Shown one piece after another: positions 1-9,323 of a stretch of 64,000 nucleotides of DNA. The position numbers were made by a program, and so were the translations under genes. Where the stretch lies: assembly GCF_035645195.1 (NCBI RefSeq), contig NZ_DASQNA010000039.1:62001-126000 (forward strand). The letters are read 5' to 3'. A model generated the notes under the pieces. The model was not told the origin of the DNA and did not search any database. It saw only the letters and a list, made by a program, of their open reading frames with translations. This DNA comes from Paenibacillus sp. (lineage in GTDB: Bacteria > Bacillota > Bacilli > Paenibacillales > YIM-B00363). Position 1 is the stretch's first letter, and every line of letters starts with the position of its first letter.

Positions 1-1
1 C

Positions 2-3000
2 AGCACGTCGAGGGCGTTCAGCGGAACAGCGGTCGGGAACGGGAAAGTACATTTATATATTGATGGTAATCGGGTCACTGGAACCAGCGGCGAAAATGTA
101 GGGAACAACGGGAGATGGTCATCGAGTTCTTTTAGCCTGCCCTCTCCTTCGAATGGCAAAATGTACGTCATTACCGCGAAGTTTTCGGATACGCCGAACT
201 CGCCGCCGCTCGCGATGGCGACCCAGCGGCTTACGTACACTTCGGCCGTCGTCGTGACGCCGACAGTAGCGATCAACACGCTGCCTACGGACGGATCGCC
301 TCGTCCGACGATCTCCGGCACGAGTACGAACGCCGATCGCGTGGAGCTGGAGATCGACGGCGTGACTGTAGACATTATTACCGAAAATCCGGGTACATGG
401 AGTTATACGCCCGAGAAGCCGCTGTCGGCAGGGAACCGAATCATTACCGCGAAAGCGAAGACGAACACCGGCAATACGGCCACGGACAGCAAAACATACA
501 ATGTTACGTTGCCTTCCATTACGATCGATAACGGGGATCCGTTCACGACGAACGACAATCTCCCGACGATCACCGGCCGCACGAACGCGGCGAACGGGAG
601 CACGGTAACGGTTCAGATCAAACAAGGGGAGACCGTGGTGAAAACCGGGACGGCGACGCTTTCGAACGGAGTATGGCGGTTCGAAACAGCCGAGCCCCCA
701 TTGGCCGACGGGATGTATACGGTCACGGCCAGCGTAAGCGGCGTATCCGCTTCGCAGACGATGATCGTCGATACGACAACGACGGTGAGCATCGATGCGC
801 CGGCACATCAATCGATGACCGACAATCGCACGCCGACGATCTCCGGCGGGTCTGACCCTGGAGCGACGATCGATTTGCAGATCGATCCGGGTACCGGAAG
901 CGCAATGGTTGTCAGTCTTAAGGCGAACGGCTCCGGTATCTGGAGTTATACGCCGACGTCCGATTTAGCATATGGGCTGCGTACTTTAAGGGCGATAGCA
1001 ACAGATGCGCATGGCAACGACTCTGCCCCTGCGGAGAGCGAGTTTACGATCACCCAGGGTCAAGTGGCGGCGCCGACGGCGAATCCGGCGAGCGGATCGA
1101 CGGTGGCGAACGGGAGCGCGGTAACGCTGAGCACGACGACGGGCGAGGCGACGATCCATTACACGACGGACGGGAGCGACCCGGATACGGGCGATACGAG
1201 CGGAACGAGCGTGACGATCACCGGGAATCCCGGGGATACCGTGACGGTGAAGGCGATCGCGGTGAAGTCGGGCATGGTGAACAGCGTAATCTCGACGTTT
1301 ACGTACACGCTGCAGGGTCAAGTCGCCGCGCCGACGGCGAATCCGGCTAGCGGATCGACGGTGGCGAACGGGAGCGCGGTAACGCTGAACACGACGACGG
1401 GCGACGCGACGATCCACTACACGATGGACGGCAGCGATCCGGATACGGGCGATGCGAGCGGAACGAGCGTGACGATCACCGGGAATCCAGGGGATACGGT
1501 GACGGTGAAGGCAATCGCGGTAAAGTCGGGCATGGTGAACAGCGTAATCTCGACGTTCACGTACACGCTGCAAGGTCAAGTCGCCGCGCCGACGGCGAAT
1601 CCGGCGAGCGGATCGACGGTGGCAAATAACAGCGAGGTAACGCTGAACACGACGACGGGCGACGCGACGATCCACTACACGACGGATGGGAGCGACCCGG
1701 ACACGGGCGATACGAGCGGAACGAGCGTGACGATCACCGGGAATCCAGGGGATACCGTGACGGTGAAGGCGATCGCAGTGAAAGCCGGGATGGTAAACAG
1801 TGTAATCTCGACGTTCACGTACACGCTGCAGGGTCAAGTGGCTGCGCCGACGGCGAATCCGACCCCGGGGCTCGTGCCGAGCGGTACGCAAGTCGAGTTG
1901 GGATCGACGACGACGGGAGCTACGATCTACTACACGGTCGACGAATCGACGCCGAGCAGGACTAGCGCGGTATATAGCGCACCGATTGCGCTGACCGCCG
2001 ATACGACGATTAAGGCTTTCGCCGTAATGGAAAATCTGAGGGACAGCGACATCGTCACTTTCGCCTATACGGTAACGCAACAAACCTATGGCGGCGTGAC
2101 CGGCGAACTGAGAAGCTTCACGGGCGGACTCGTGGCAGATGTAGAAGTCGTCGCACGGGATGTGTACGGCGCGAAGATCGGCTCGTCGATCACCGACGCG
2201 GACGGCGTGTACGCCATATCCTCGCTTCCTTCCGGGCCGATTACGGTCGCCGTGGAGAATACGTTGGGAACGCTCGTGTCGGCGCCGGTAACGATCGTCG
2301 CGAACCAAGTCGCGACGCAGCACCTGACCTTGCCGGAGCGCGCGAAGCTGCTGCTGACCGCCGACCCGTCGAGCATTGTCGGGGACGGCAAATCCAAGAG
2401 CAAACTGACCGCTTCGCTCCGGTACTTGGACGACACGCCGGTCTCCGGCGCGACCGTCCGCTATACGACGACGGGCGGCACGTTGAGCAAGAACGAAGCC
2501 GTCACCGACGCGAACGGGCTGTCGGAGGCGGAGTTGATCGCTCCGAGGCTGCAGGGAGTCCAACCGAAGAATGAAGAGCTGTGGGTTATCGTTCGAGACT
2601 TAGATCGCGGCGTGTTCGCCGAGCGAAAGGTGACCGCGACGCTGCTGCCCGCCATGATCGAAGGGATCGTCATCAGCGGCGGCAAGCCGCTGGCGAACGT
2701 CGAAGTGTCGATCGATATGATCATCGACGGCAACCGGTACACGATAACCGCCATTACCGGACCGGACGGGAAATACCGCTTGCTCGTGCCGAAGGTCGAT
2801 TTTACGTATATCGTAAAGTTCAAAGCGCCGATTACGGTCGGGACGCGCACGGTAATGATGGAATTCGAACAAACGGCCGTCGTCGGCGGAGACACGGCCC
2901 CGGGCGAAACGGTACCGGCGACGAACCAAATCAGCGGTTATTTGTTTATCGCCGGCAGCTCTCTCAGCGACGGCCCGTTGTCGCTCTCGGACGTATTGAA

Positions 3001-5905
3001 GCATGACAACCCGGTGAGCGGCCGCATTTTCGACGAGAACGGCAATGAACTCGCAGGAAAAACGGTAACCATACATCCGGATGGGAAATACGAGGTCGCA
3101 CAGCTTCCGCCGGGAACGTACACGCTTCTTTTCCAGATGAACGCGCCGAACGGCGAACGTTTGGCCGGCATACGGAAGAAGGTTACGATCGGGCAGAACG
3201 GCGAATTCGTCATCGAGCCGGATTTGATCGACCCTTACGGCATCGTCCGCGACGCGGTAACGAAAGCGCCGATCGAAGGCGCGCTAATGAAGCTGTACTG
3301 GGCGGATACGGCGCTGAACCGCTCGAAAAATCGTTCGGTGAATACGGAAGTGCCGCTGCCGGTGTTGGAGTTGTTCGCGCCGAACCAGAACCGGAACCCG
3401 CAGTCGACGACGGCGGCGGGGGAATACGCGTGGATGGTTTACGCGGACGGCGATTATTATCTGATCGGCACGAAGAACGGATACGTCGCATTCGACAGCA
3501 GAACCGACGCGCGCGAGGTCGACCTCGGCGACAGTTGGATCAAGGACGGCATCATTCACGTCGGCGAAACGATCGTCGAATACGATCTTGAGATGACGCC
3601 GCTGCCATCCGTCCCGGCCGCTCCGACGCTGCAAGCGAAGGAAATCAAGGAAAGCGGAGCGGTATTGCAATGGACGGCGGTCAACGGACCGGGACAAATC
3701 ACGTACAGCATCTATCGCGACGGCGTGCTGATCGCGCAGGGACTGACGGCGCTCACGTACGAGGATACAGGCCTCTCGGCCGGAAAAACGTACAAATACG
3801 AAGTCGTCGCCGTCAATATCGCGGGATCTTCGCCGAAATCGAATACGGTGTCGGTCGAATTGCAATCGCTGGAGCAAATTAATGAAGATATTAAAGATGC
3901 GCTCAAAAAGCTGAAGGTACAATACGCGCCGGGCGACATCTGGGAAAGCATCACGCTGCCGCTCTTCTTGGTGAAAGACGGCTCCAACAACACGGTGGTC
4001 GGGTGGAAGTCGAGCAACGAGAACGTCATTAAGATTTCCGCCGACGCCGCGCACGACGACGATGGTAACGGCAAGATGGAATTTGTCGCGCAAGTCAATC
4101 GCCAAACGACGGATACGAGCGTCATTCTGACGGCGACCGTACGCAAAGCGAACGGAACGCCGCTCAGCAGAACGTTCCTGCTGATCGTGAAGAGCACGGT
4201 CGTCGAGGAGCAGAAGCAAACGGTAGGGCGCGAAAACAGCAAAGTCGTATCGAACGGCGAGGACATCCCGGTGACGATCAACCGGACGACGCTGTCCAAC
4301 GGTCTGAAAATCGATAAGCTGGTTTTGTCGCAAGACGCGATGAACGCGTTGGCCGGCGCGAACGCGAGCAACCAAGACATTCGCCTGCAGTTCAGCGATA
4401 TGTCGGACGTGAATCCGCTCGCGCGGGCCGACGAGCTCGCCGTGGAAATTCCGATTGCCGCAGTCGAAAGACTCGGAGCCGGGAATACGCTGCACATCGA
4501 AACGCCGGAAGGCTCGATCAAGCTCCCGGCGAGCACGTTGTCTGCCGTCAAGGAGTTGGGGACCGACTTGTTCTTCCGGGTCGTGCCGATTCGGGATCCG
4601 GCGCAGAAGAACGAGATCGCGAATCAAACGGAGCAGGACGCGCTCGTCAAGGCGGCCGCGGGAACGAACGAGATCGAAGTGCTCGATATCCCGCGGAAGA
4701 TCGAGACGAACTACACCGGGCTGAATACGGACATCGTGCTGCCGTTCGCGAACTTGACGCTGCCGACTGATCCGGACGAACTGCGGAGGTACGTCAATTC
4801 GATTCGCGTTTACATTCAGCACTCGGACGGCACGAAGAGAGTCGTAGGCGGCAGCGGCCCGGACGATATTCCGGGGACGATCGTGTACGAGAACGGCCGG
4901 CCGATCGGCATCGCGTTCACGATTCCGAAGTTCAGTACGTTCACGATGTTCCGCGTCGCAACGGCCGCGCCGACGGCTCCCGTAATCGTACCGCCGGCGC
5001 CGATCCAGGTCGTCACGACCGAAATCGCACAGCCGGCAAAGGGCGTCATCGAGGTCACGCTGAACAACGCGCCGTCGTACTTCGACGAGAACGCCCTGAC
5101 GGTCATCGTCGGCGGAAAGCCGGCGAAGGTCGTCAAAGTGGAGCTCAAGGGGAACCGCCTCGCGATTACGGTTGATCAGCCGATCGCGGCAGGGCTCCAA
5201 ATCATCGTGAACTACGACGCCGCGGCGGCGAAACTGAAAAATCAATGGAACGCCCTTACGTCTTTCGAGCTGAAGCTCGACAACGGGGGCACGCATGAAA
5301 AATATATCAACGGGTATCCGGACGGCCGGTTCCGGCCGGAAAATTCGATTACCCGGGCCGAAGTGGCGGCCATCCTGGCAAGATTGCTGAACCGAGGCAA
5401 CGAGAAGCGCGCCGCGGTGACGTATCCCGACGTAACGGACGCGCATTGGGCGGCTTCCTACATCGAAGTCATGAAGCTGAGCGGCGTGATGGGCGGGTAC
5501 GACGACGGCGAGTTCAAGCCGGATCAACCGATTACCCGCGGAGAGTTCGCGGCGGTGCTGCTGCGCTTCATCGGGCGCGAAAACACGCCGACGAATGCGA
5601 GCTATTCGTTCCCGGATATTTCGGACCATTGGGCTCGCGATTTGATCGAATCGTTGAACGCGCTCGGCATCATGGTCGGAGAGAACGGCATGTTCCATCC
5701 GAACCGCGACCTGTCCCGCGCGGAGGCGGTAACCGCGATTAATCGCGCGATCGGACGGGGCGAACTGACGGGCGACTTCTCGCCGTCGTGGCCTGACGCC
5801 GGAAAGCGTCATTGGGCTTACGGGCACATCGAAGAGGCCTCCCGTTCGCACGAATATACGCGGATCAGCGACGAAGCGGAGCTTCTGATTCGATTCTTGG
5901 ATTAA
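2..5905 (+). CDS. Giant multidomain SLH-anchored surface protein (5' truncated by window)
   Basis: The reading frame is open from base 2, so the first in-frame ATG at 161 is internal and the true start and signal peptide lie outside the window. About 1,967 residues are visible. In order they hold: Ig-like beta domains (about 270-1050); three near-identical plus one diverged chitobiase/hexosaminidase C-terminal-like repeats (1058-2083); carboxypeptidase-regulatory-like domains (about 2090-2330, 2650-2830 and 3000-3310) around an invasin-like Big_1 domain (2335-2630); a fibronectin type III domain (3604-3866); an atypical bacterial Ig domain (3870-4180); and three C-terminal SLH motifs (about 5290-5860, e.g. 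NGYPDGRFRPENSITRAE). SLH domains bind pyruvylated secondary cell-wall polymer, so this is inferred to be a non-covalently anchored wall protein, adhesive or structural. No catalytic domain is evident. A strong bidirectional terminator follows 12 bases after the stop. Confidence 0.85.
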   Translation, partial: STSRAFSGTAVGNGKVHLYIDGNRVTGTSGENVGNNGRWSSSSFSLPSPSNGKMYVITAKFSDTPNSPPLAMATQRLTYTSAVVVTPTVAINTLPTDGSPRPTISGTSTNADRVELEIDGVTVDIITENPGTWSYTPEKPLSAGNRIITAKAKTNTGNTATDSKTYNVTLPSITIDNGDPFTTNDNLPTITGRTNAANGSTVTVQIKQGETVVKTGTATLSNGVWRFETAEPPLADGMYTVTASVSGVSASQTMIVDTTTTVSIDAPAHQSMTDNRTPTISGGSDPGATIDLQIDPGTGSAMVVSLKANGSGIWSYTPTSDLAYGLRTLRAIATDAHGNDSAPAESEFTITQGQVAAPTANPASGSTVANGSAVTLSTTTGEATIHYTTDGSDPDTGDTSGTSVTITGNPGDTVTVKAIAVKSGMVNSVISTFTYTLQGQVAAPTANPASGSTVANGSAVTLNTTTGDATIHYTMDGSDPDTGDASGTSVTITGNPGDTVTVKAIAVKSGMVNSVISTFTYTLQGQVAAPTANPASGSTVANNSEVTLNTTTGDATIHYTTDGSDPDTGDTSGTSVTITGNPGDTVTVKAIAVKAGMVNSVISTFTYTLQGQVAAPTANPTPGLVPSGTQVELGSTTTGATIYYTVDESTPSRTSAVYSAPIALTADTTIKAFAVMENLRDSDIVTFAYTVTQQTYGGVTGELRSFTGGLVADVEVVARDVYGAKIGSSITDADGVYAISSLPSGPITVAVENTLGTLVSAPVTIVANQVATQHLTLPERAKLLLTADPSSIVGDGKSKSKLTASLRYLDDTPVSGATVRYTTTGGTLSKNEAVTDANGLSEAELIAPRLQGVQPKNEELWVIVRDLDRGVFAERKVTATLLPAMIEGIVISGGKPLANVEVSIDMIIDGNRYTITAITGPDGKYRLLVPKVDFTYIVKFKAPITVGTRTVMMEFEQTAVVGGDTAPGETVPATNQISGYLFIAGSSLSDGPLSLSDVLKHDNPVSGRIFDENGNELAGKTVTIHPDGKYEVAQLPPGTYTLLFQMNAPNGERLAGIRKKVTIGQNGEFVIEPDLIDPYGIVRDAVTKAPIEGALMKLYWADTALNRSKNRSVNTEVPLPVLELFAPNQNRNPQSTTAAGEYAWMVYADGDYYLIGTKNGYVAFDSRTDAREVDLGDSWIKDGIIHVGETIVEYDLEMTPLPSVPAAPTLQAKEIKESGAVLQWTAVNGPGQITYSIYRDGVLIAQGLTALTYEDTGLSAGKTYKYEVVAVNIAGSSPKSNTVSVELQSLEQINEDIKDALKKLKVQYAPGDIWESITLPLFLVKDGSNNTVVGWKSSNENVIKISADAAHDDDGNGKMEFVAQVNRQTTDTSVILTATVRKANGTPLSRTFLLIVKSTVVEEQKQTVGRENSKVVSNGEDIPVTINRTTLSNGLKIDKLVLSQDAMNALAGANASNQDIRLQFSDMSDVNPLARADELAVEIPIAAVERLGAGNTLHIETPEGSIKLPASTLSAVKELGTDLFFRVVPIRDPAQKNEIANQTEQDALVKAAAGTNEIEVLDIPRKIETNYTGLNTDIVLPFANLTLPTDPDELRRYVNSIRVYIQHSDGTKRVVGGSGPDDIPGTIVYENGRPIGIAFTIPKFSTFTMFRVATAAPTAPVIVPPAPIQVVTTEIAQPAKGVIEVTLNNAPSYFDENALTVIVGGKPAKVVKVELKGNRLAITVDQPIAAGLQIIVNYDAAAAKLKNQWNALTSFELKLDNGGTHEKYINGYPDGRFRPENSITRAEVAAILARLLNRGNEKRAAVTYPDVTDAHWAASYIEVMKLSGVMGGYDDGEFKPDQPITRGEFAAVLLRFIGRENTPTNASYSFPDISDHWARDLIESLNALGIMVGENGMFHPNRDLSRAEAVTAINRAIGRGELTGDFSPSWPDAGKRHWAYGHIEEASRSHEYTRISDEAELLIRFLD
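1058..2083 (+). repeat. Tandem 258-bp coding repeat, 3 near-identical copies plus 1 diverged
   Basis: The phrase encoding GQVAAPTANP recurs at 1058, 1316, 1574 and 1832, exactly 258 bp (86 codons) apart. Copies 1 to 3 are almost identical at both DNA and protein level. Copy 4 keeps the fold signature (TIYYTVDESTPS) but has diverged strongly. The protein unit resembles the chitobiase/beta-hexosaminidase C-terminal domain found as spacers in surface proteins. Confidence 0.9.
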
Positions 5906-5917
5906 GAGCTCGCGATA

Positions 5918-5964
5918 AAAAAAGGGATGGCGCCGGACCAATGGTCGGAAGCCATCCTTTTTTT
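5918..5964. terminator. Bidirectional intrinsic terminator
   Basis: The stem GGATGGC (5925-5931) / GCCATCC (5951-5957) is extended by an A run on the left pairing with a T run on the right. It can therefore end both the rightward SLH gene and the leftward DinB-like gene, which converge here. Confidence 0.85.
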
Positions 5965-5972
5965 ACAAACCG

Positions 5973-6455
5973 TTACAAGATGGGCTCGCGACCGTGAAGC
6001 CTGCGTACATAAGCGATTTGCCCGGCATGGAACGCTTCATGATGAAGGAGATTCTGCACGAGATCGTAAGGCGCGGGACGCTCCGGGTTCGCCCCGAGGA
6101 GGAAAGCCTCGTCGCCGAGCGAGACGGCCGTCTCGCGGAACGTCCGGCGTACTTCGGCATAGCGTTCGATCGATTCGCTCCATGCTTCGGCGGTCAGCGA
6201 CGCCGGGGTTTCGACCCAGCTGCGGGACTCGTCCCATTGTTCGGGAAGCCCGCGAAGCCGACGGGTCGCTTCTTCGGCGCTGTACATTAAATGATGCAGC
6301 AGCTCGTAAATCGTGTGCCCGCCTTGAGACGGCCGGCGAATCGCTTCCTCCGCAGACACGGCGGCGAGCAAATCCTGCAGCGGAGCATACCAATGGTTGC
6401 CGAGGAAAATCATATCGAATTGTTTCGCTAATAAGGCTCCGGGCGTAAAAATCAT
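5973..6455 (-). CDS. DinB/YfiT-family putative metal-dependent protein
   Basis: This is a 160-residue four-helix protein of the DinB superfamily. These are small soluble proteins, often damage- or stress-induced or thiol-transferase-like, that bind a metal through histidines. Candidate ligands are H47 and H54/H55 (GHTIYELLHH) and H138/H139/H143 (LLHHEAFHAGQ). The start chosen is the ATG at 6455, because a GGAGG (6468-6464) lies 8 bases upstream. The in-frame TTG at 6470 overlaps that ribosome binding site and is unlikely to be used. The gene is transcribed divergently from the CGNR-protein gene. The substrate is unknown. Confidence 0.8.
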   Translation of the reverse strand: MIFTPGALLAKQFDMIFLGNHWYAPLQDLLAAVSAEEAIRRPSQGGHTIYELLHHLMYSAEEATRRLRGLPEQWDESRSWVETPASLTAEAWSESIERYAEVRRTFRETAVSLGDEAFLLGANPERPAPYDLVQNLLHHEAFHAGQIAYVRRLHGREPIL

Positions 6456-6496
6456 TTGAATAACCTCCAAAACAGATTTTAATGGTTATAATACAA

Positions 6497-6525
6497 ATGT
6501 AACTGGGCAACATTGCCAATGTCAA
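6497..6525 (-). promoter_or_regulatory. Candidate promoter of the DinB-like gene with overlapping palindromes
   Basis: On the minus strand, TTGACA (6525-6520) is followed after 17 bases by TTACAT (6502-6497, a weak -10). A perfect 13-base dyad, ACATTG-C-CAATGT (6510-6522), covers part of the -35. It overlaps a second dyad, GGCAA-CA-TTGCC (6506-6517). This arrangement suggests an operator in the divergent intergenic region, possibly for the neighbouring CGNR protein. Confidence 0.4.
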
Positions 6526-6584
6526 TCCTCAAAGTAATATAAAGAAAGATAAAATGCGCAAGAACGGAACGGGGGACGGCACGA

Positions 6585-7226
6585 ATGGAACATAAAGATA
6601 CGGGTATGACATTCAGCTTTCTTGGAGGGGCTGCGCCGCTCGATTTTTGCAATACGGTAGACTGGCATACTAGCGAGACGCCGCAAGACCGGCTTCGCGG
6701 CTACGGGGATTTCGTCGCGTGGGCGATAGCCGCGGGGGTCGTTTCGGAAGATGAAGCGGAAACATGTCTTGCGGCCGCTCGCGGGCGAGACCGAGAGGCG
6801 GACGAGGCGTTCCGGGAGGCGATCGAACTTAGGGAAACGATGTTCCGCGTATTCAGCGCGGCGGCTCGACGGGAAAAGCCGGACGAGCGGGACGTCGCCC
6901 GGCTCAATGAAGCGTGGAAAGAGACGTCTGCGCGCCTTGCGCTCGCCCACGGCGACGGCGGTTTCGAATGGCGCTGGACCTTCGGGAGCAAAACGGATCT
7001 GCTGCGGCCCCTGTACCCAATCGTTCGGGCGGCCGTCGAACTGCTCGTCTCTCCGCGGGCGGCCGACCTGCGCCGATGCGAGGGACCGCCCGGCTGCGGA
7101 TGGTTGTTCTTGGACCGGACGAAAAATCGGAGCCGGCGCTGGTGCAGTATGAGCGACTGCGGCAATCGGGCCAAAACGCGCCGTTACTATCAGCGCCGCC
7201 GCGAAAACGGGAAAAATGACGGATAA
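6585..7226 (+). CDS. CGNR zinc-finger (ABATE-domain) protein, putative transcription regulator
   Basis: The 213-residue protein has the two-part structure of the ABATE/CGNR family. The N-terminal helical domain opens with FLGGAAPLDFCNTVDW. The C-terminal zinc finger spans about residues 163-205: a first cysteine pair in CEGPPGC, then CSMSDCGNRAKTRRYYQRR with the signature CGNR and a basic tail. Family members are presumed stress-related DNA-binding regulators; the finger and the basic tail support this. The ATG at 6585 follows a GGGGGA ribosome binding site. The gene diverges from the DinB-like gene, so the pair may be a regulator and its target. The ligand is not deducible. Confidence 0.85.
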   Translation: MEHKDTGMTFSFLGGAAPLDFCNTVDWHTSETPQDRLRGYGDFVAWAIAAGVVSEDEAETCLAAARGRDREADEAFREAIELRETMFRVFSAAARREKPDERDVARLNEAWKETSARLALAHGDGGFEWRWTFGSKTDLLRPLYPIVRAAVELLVSPRAADLRRCEGPPGCGWLFLDRTKNRSRRWCSMSDCGNRAKTRRYYQRRRENGKNDG

Positions 7227-7338
7227 ACATCCGGCGGTTTTGGGAACGATGGAAAAATGAGACTGCGGGAAAAGGCTTGCGGCAGGCGGGAGAGCTTGTA
7301 CGAAAACGCTTCTTTTCATGTACGCGGGTGGAAGTTTT

Positions 7339-7347
7339 TGATATAAT
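7339..7347 (+). promoter_or_regulatory. Extended -10 promoter of the nuo operon (candidate)
   Basis: TGATATAAT (7339-7347) matches the extended -10 form TGnTATAAT. No convincing -35 sits at 16-18 bases upstream, as can be the case with extended -10 promoters. It lies about 76 bases before the first nuo start. Confidence 0.5.
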
Positions 7348-7422
7348 GAGAACGGTTTTATCAGGAAAACATTTCAAGTCTCATAAGGGAACCTTATGTG
7401 CGAACAAGGAGGAGACGAAGGC

Positions 7423-7794
7423 TTGGAACATTACATGAACAATTACGTGCTCGTGGCGATTTTCGTCGCGCTCGGGATTTTCCTGCCCGTCGCCGCGCTG
7501 ACGATCGGCAAGCTGCTCAGGCCGCACAAGCCGACGCCGGAGAAGCTGACGACGTATGAAAGCGGCAACGAGCCGGTCGGCACGGGGCAAGTTCGGTTCA
7601 ACGTTCGATACTATCTGTTCGCGCTGATGTTCGTTATTTTCGATGTCGAGGCCGTGTTCTTATATCCATGGGCCGTCGCATACGATCAATTGGGCCTGTT
7701 CGCCGTCGTGGAGATGCTCATCTTCGTCTTGTTGCTCGTGATCGGCTTGATCTATGCCTGGAAGAAGAAGGTGTTGAAATGGACCTCGATTTAA
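7423..7794 (+). CDS. nuoA: NADH-quinone oxidoreductase subunit A
   Basis: This small membrane subunit of respiratory complex I has 123 residues and three hydrophobic helices (about 9-29, 61-82 and 90-113). Hallmarks are the YESGNEP motif and the segment [20 protein letters not shown]. The TTG at 7423 is preferred as start because AAGGAGG (7406-7412) lies 10 bases upstream. The in-frame ATG at 7396 precedes that ribosome binding site, and the one at 7435 is too far from it. It is the first gene of an 11-gene operon and its 3' end overlaps nuoB by 16 bases. Confidence 0.92.
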   Translation: MEHYMNNYVLVAIFVALGIFLPVAALTIGKLLRPHKPTPEKLTTYESGNEPVGTGQVRFNVRYYLFALMFVIFDVEAVFLYPWAVAYDQLGLFAVVEMLIFVLLLVIGLIYAWKKKVLKWTSI

Positions 7795-8297
7795 ACAAAA
7801 TTTCGCCCGAAGAACACGAGGAGATGCAGCGCAACGTTTTCATGACGACGCTCGAGCAGCTCAAGGCGTGGGCGCGGAGCAACTCGCTCTGGCCGATGAC
7901 GTTCGGGCTCGCTTGCTGCGCGATCGAGATGATGGGCACCGGCGGTTCGCACTACGACTTGGACCGGTTCGGCGTCATTTTTCGGACATCTCCCCGCCAA
8001 TCGGACGTTATGATCGTCGCGGGCACCGTGACGAAGAAGATGGGACCGTTGCTGCGGAAGCTGTACGACCAAATGCCGGAGCCGAAATGGGTCATCGCGA
8101 TGGGCTCGTGCGCGACCGCGGGCGGCCCTTACGTCAAATCGTACTCGGTCGTCAAGGGCGTCGATCAAATCGTGCCCGTCGACGTGTACATTCCGGGTTG
8201 TCCGCCGAATCCGGCCGCTCTGATCTACGGCATTAACAAGCTGCAAGAGAAAATCCGGTACGAAGCGAAGACCGGAAAGCGGGTGACGAGTCAGTGA
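7779..8297 (+). CDS. nuoB: NADH-quinone oxidoreductase subunit B
   Basis: This 172-residue subunit carries cluster N2, the last iron-sulfur cluster before quinone. The four ligands are visible as C46-C47 (LACCAIEMM), C111 (MGSCATAGG) and C141 (PGCPPNP). The ATG at 7779 lies inside the end of nuoA, suggesting translational coupling. An open frame extends further upstream but has no better ribosome binding site and would exceed the usual length. The stop overlaps the nuoC start as GTGA. Confidence 0.95.
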   Translation: MDLDLNKISPEEHEEMQRNVFMTTLEQLKAWARSNSLWPMTFGLACCAIEMMGTGGSHYDLDRFGVIFRTSPRQSDVMIVAGTVTKKMGPLLRKLYDQMPEPKWVIAMGSCATAGGPYVKSYSVVKGVDQIVPVDVYIPGCPPNPAALIYGINKLQEKIRYEAKTGKRVTSQ

Positions 8298-9316
8298 CGG
8301 AAGACGATAAAGTAAAGAAGGCGGCGGAGGAACTGGCGAAGGAAGCCGGTCCGAATCCGCCAGAGAAGGCGCCGGAGGGATACGACGTGTCCGTGCCGCA
8401 GAACGAGGCGGAGGTCGCGAAGTATACGCCGGAGCCGGATAAGGACGGAGAAATCCATACGAACGCCGTCGGCGAGAAGGTGAAGGTCGAGGACGGACAC
8501 GCGACGCCGACGGAGGCAACGGTGCAGAAGGCGGAAGCGCTGCAGGCGCAAGGGGAAGAGGTCGCCAAGGAGCGGGCGCGGGACGCCCAAGCCGTCGATG
8601 CCGGAGTGAAGGAAAAGGCGCAGACAAGCGGAGCGGATTCGCAAGGCGAGACGCAGCCTGTTCCCGCGAAAGCGGTTACGGACGAGGAGAAGGAAGCGCG
8701 CGTAAAGCGCGCGGCCGAGGCGAGAGCGGCCCGCGCCGCCGCCGGAGGCGAAGGCGCCGCGGAACGGCCTGCGCGCGCTCCGCGCGCGCCTAAGGCGGAG
8801 GAAGGCTCCGCGGAGCCGCCCAAGCCGAAGGAGCCGTCGAAAAATCAGCCGCTGCTCGATCGCATCGCGGCCATTTTGAAGGAAGAAGTCGGAGAAGACG
8901 CGGTCGAGAAGGCGGAAATCAACGACAAGAGCGGCGAGATCCCGACCTTGACCGTGAAGAGCGACCGCTGGTTCGCCGCGGCCCGGACGCTCAAGACGCA
9001 TCCGGAGCTGTCATTCCACTATCTCCGCAACTTGTCCGGCGTCGATCAGGAAACGCATCTCGAAGTGGTGTACCACTTGATTCACTTGGAATCGAAGCGG
9101 GAGGCGTGCGTCAAGGTGAAAACGGACCGCGAACAACCGTCGATCCCTTCGGTCACGCCGCTATGGTCGACGGCCGATTGGAACGAGCGGGAAGTGTACG
9201 ATTTGTTCGGCATCGATTTCCCGGGTCATCCCGACCTGCGCCGCATCATGATGGCCGACGATTGGGTCGGCCATCCGCTGCGCAAAGACTACGAACCGCT
9301 GGACCCGGAGGTGTAA
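8294..9316 (+). CDS. nuoC: NADH-quinone oxidoreductase subunit C with long charged N-terminal extension
   Basis: Residues about 180-340 are the 30-kDa complex I subunit, which helps form the peripheral arm near the quinone site. The signature is visible as [13 protein letters not shown] followed by [10 protein letters not shown] and a C-terminal PLRKDYEPL. Residues 1-175 are a low-complexity Ala/Glu/Lys/Pro-rich stretch with no recognisable fold, roughly doubling the usual length. The GTG at 8294 overlaps the nuoB stop by 4 bases (GTGA). The extension stays in frame and has no stop, so it appears to be a real part of the protein. Confidence 0.93.
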   Translation: MTEDDKVKKAAEELAKEAGPNPPEKAPEGYDVSVPQNEAEVAKYTPEPDKDGEIHTNAVGEKVKVEDGHATPTEATVQKAEALQAQGEEVAKERARDAQAVDAGVKEKAQTSGADSQGETQPVPAKAVTDEEKEARVKRAAEARAARAAAGGEGAAERPARAPRAPKAEEGSAEPPKPKEPSKNQPLLDRIAAILKEEVGEDAVEKAEINDKSGEIPTLTVKSDRWFAAARTLKTHPELSFHYLRNLSGVDQETHLEVVYHLIHLESKREACVKVKTDREQPSIPSVTPLWSTADWNEREVYDLFGIDFPGHPDLRRIMMADDWVGHPLRKDYEPLDPEV

Positions 9317-9323
9317 CCGGCTC

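Noticed and set aside
161-163. ATG at 161 as start of the first gene
   Set aside because: The same frame is open back to base 2, and the upstream residues continue an Ig-like domain, so the gene is truncated by the window.
1058-2083. CRISPR array
   Set aside because: The 258-bp units are contiguous, in-frame coding repeats without spacers.
3284-5941. Long open frame on the minus strand (about 885 codons) opposite the SLH gene
   Set aside because: It is arginine-rich shadow coding produced by the GC-biased codons of the plus-strand gene, has no ribosome binding site or known domain, and the plus strand has clear SLH motifs.
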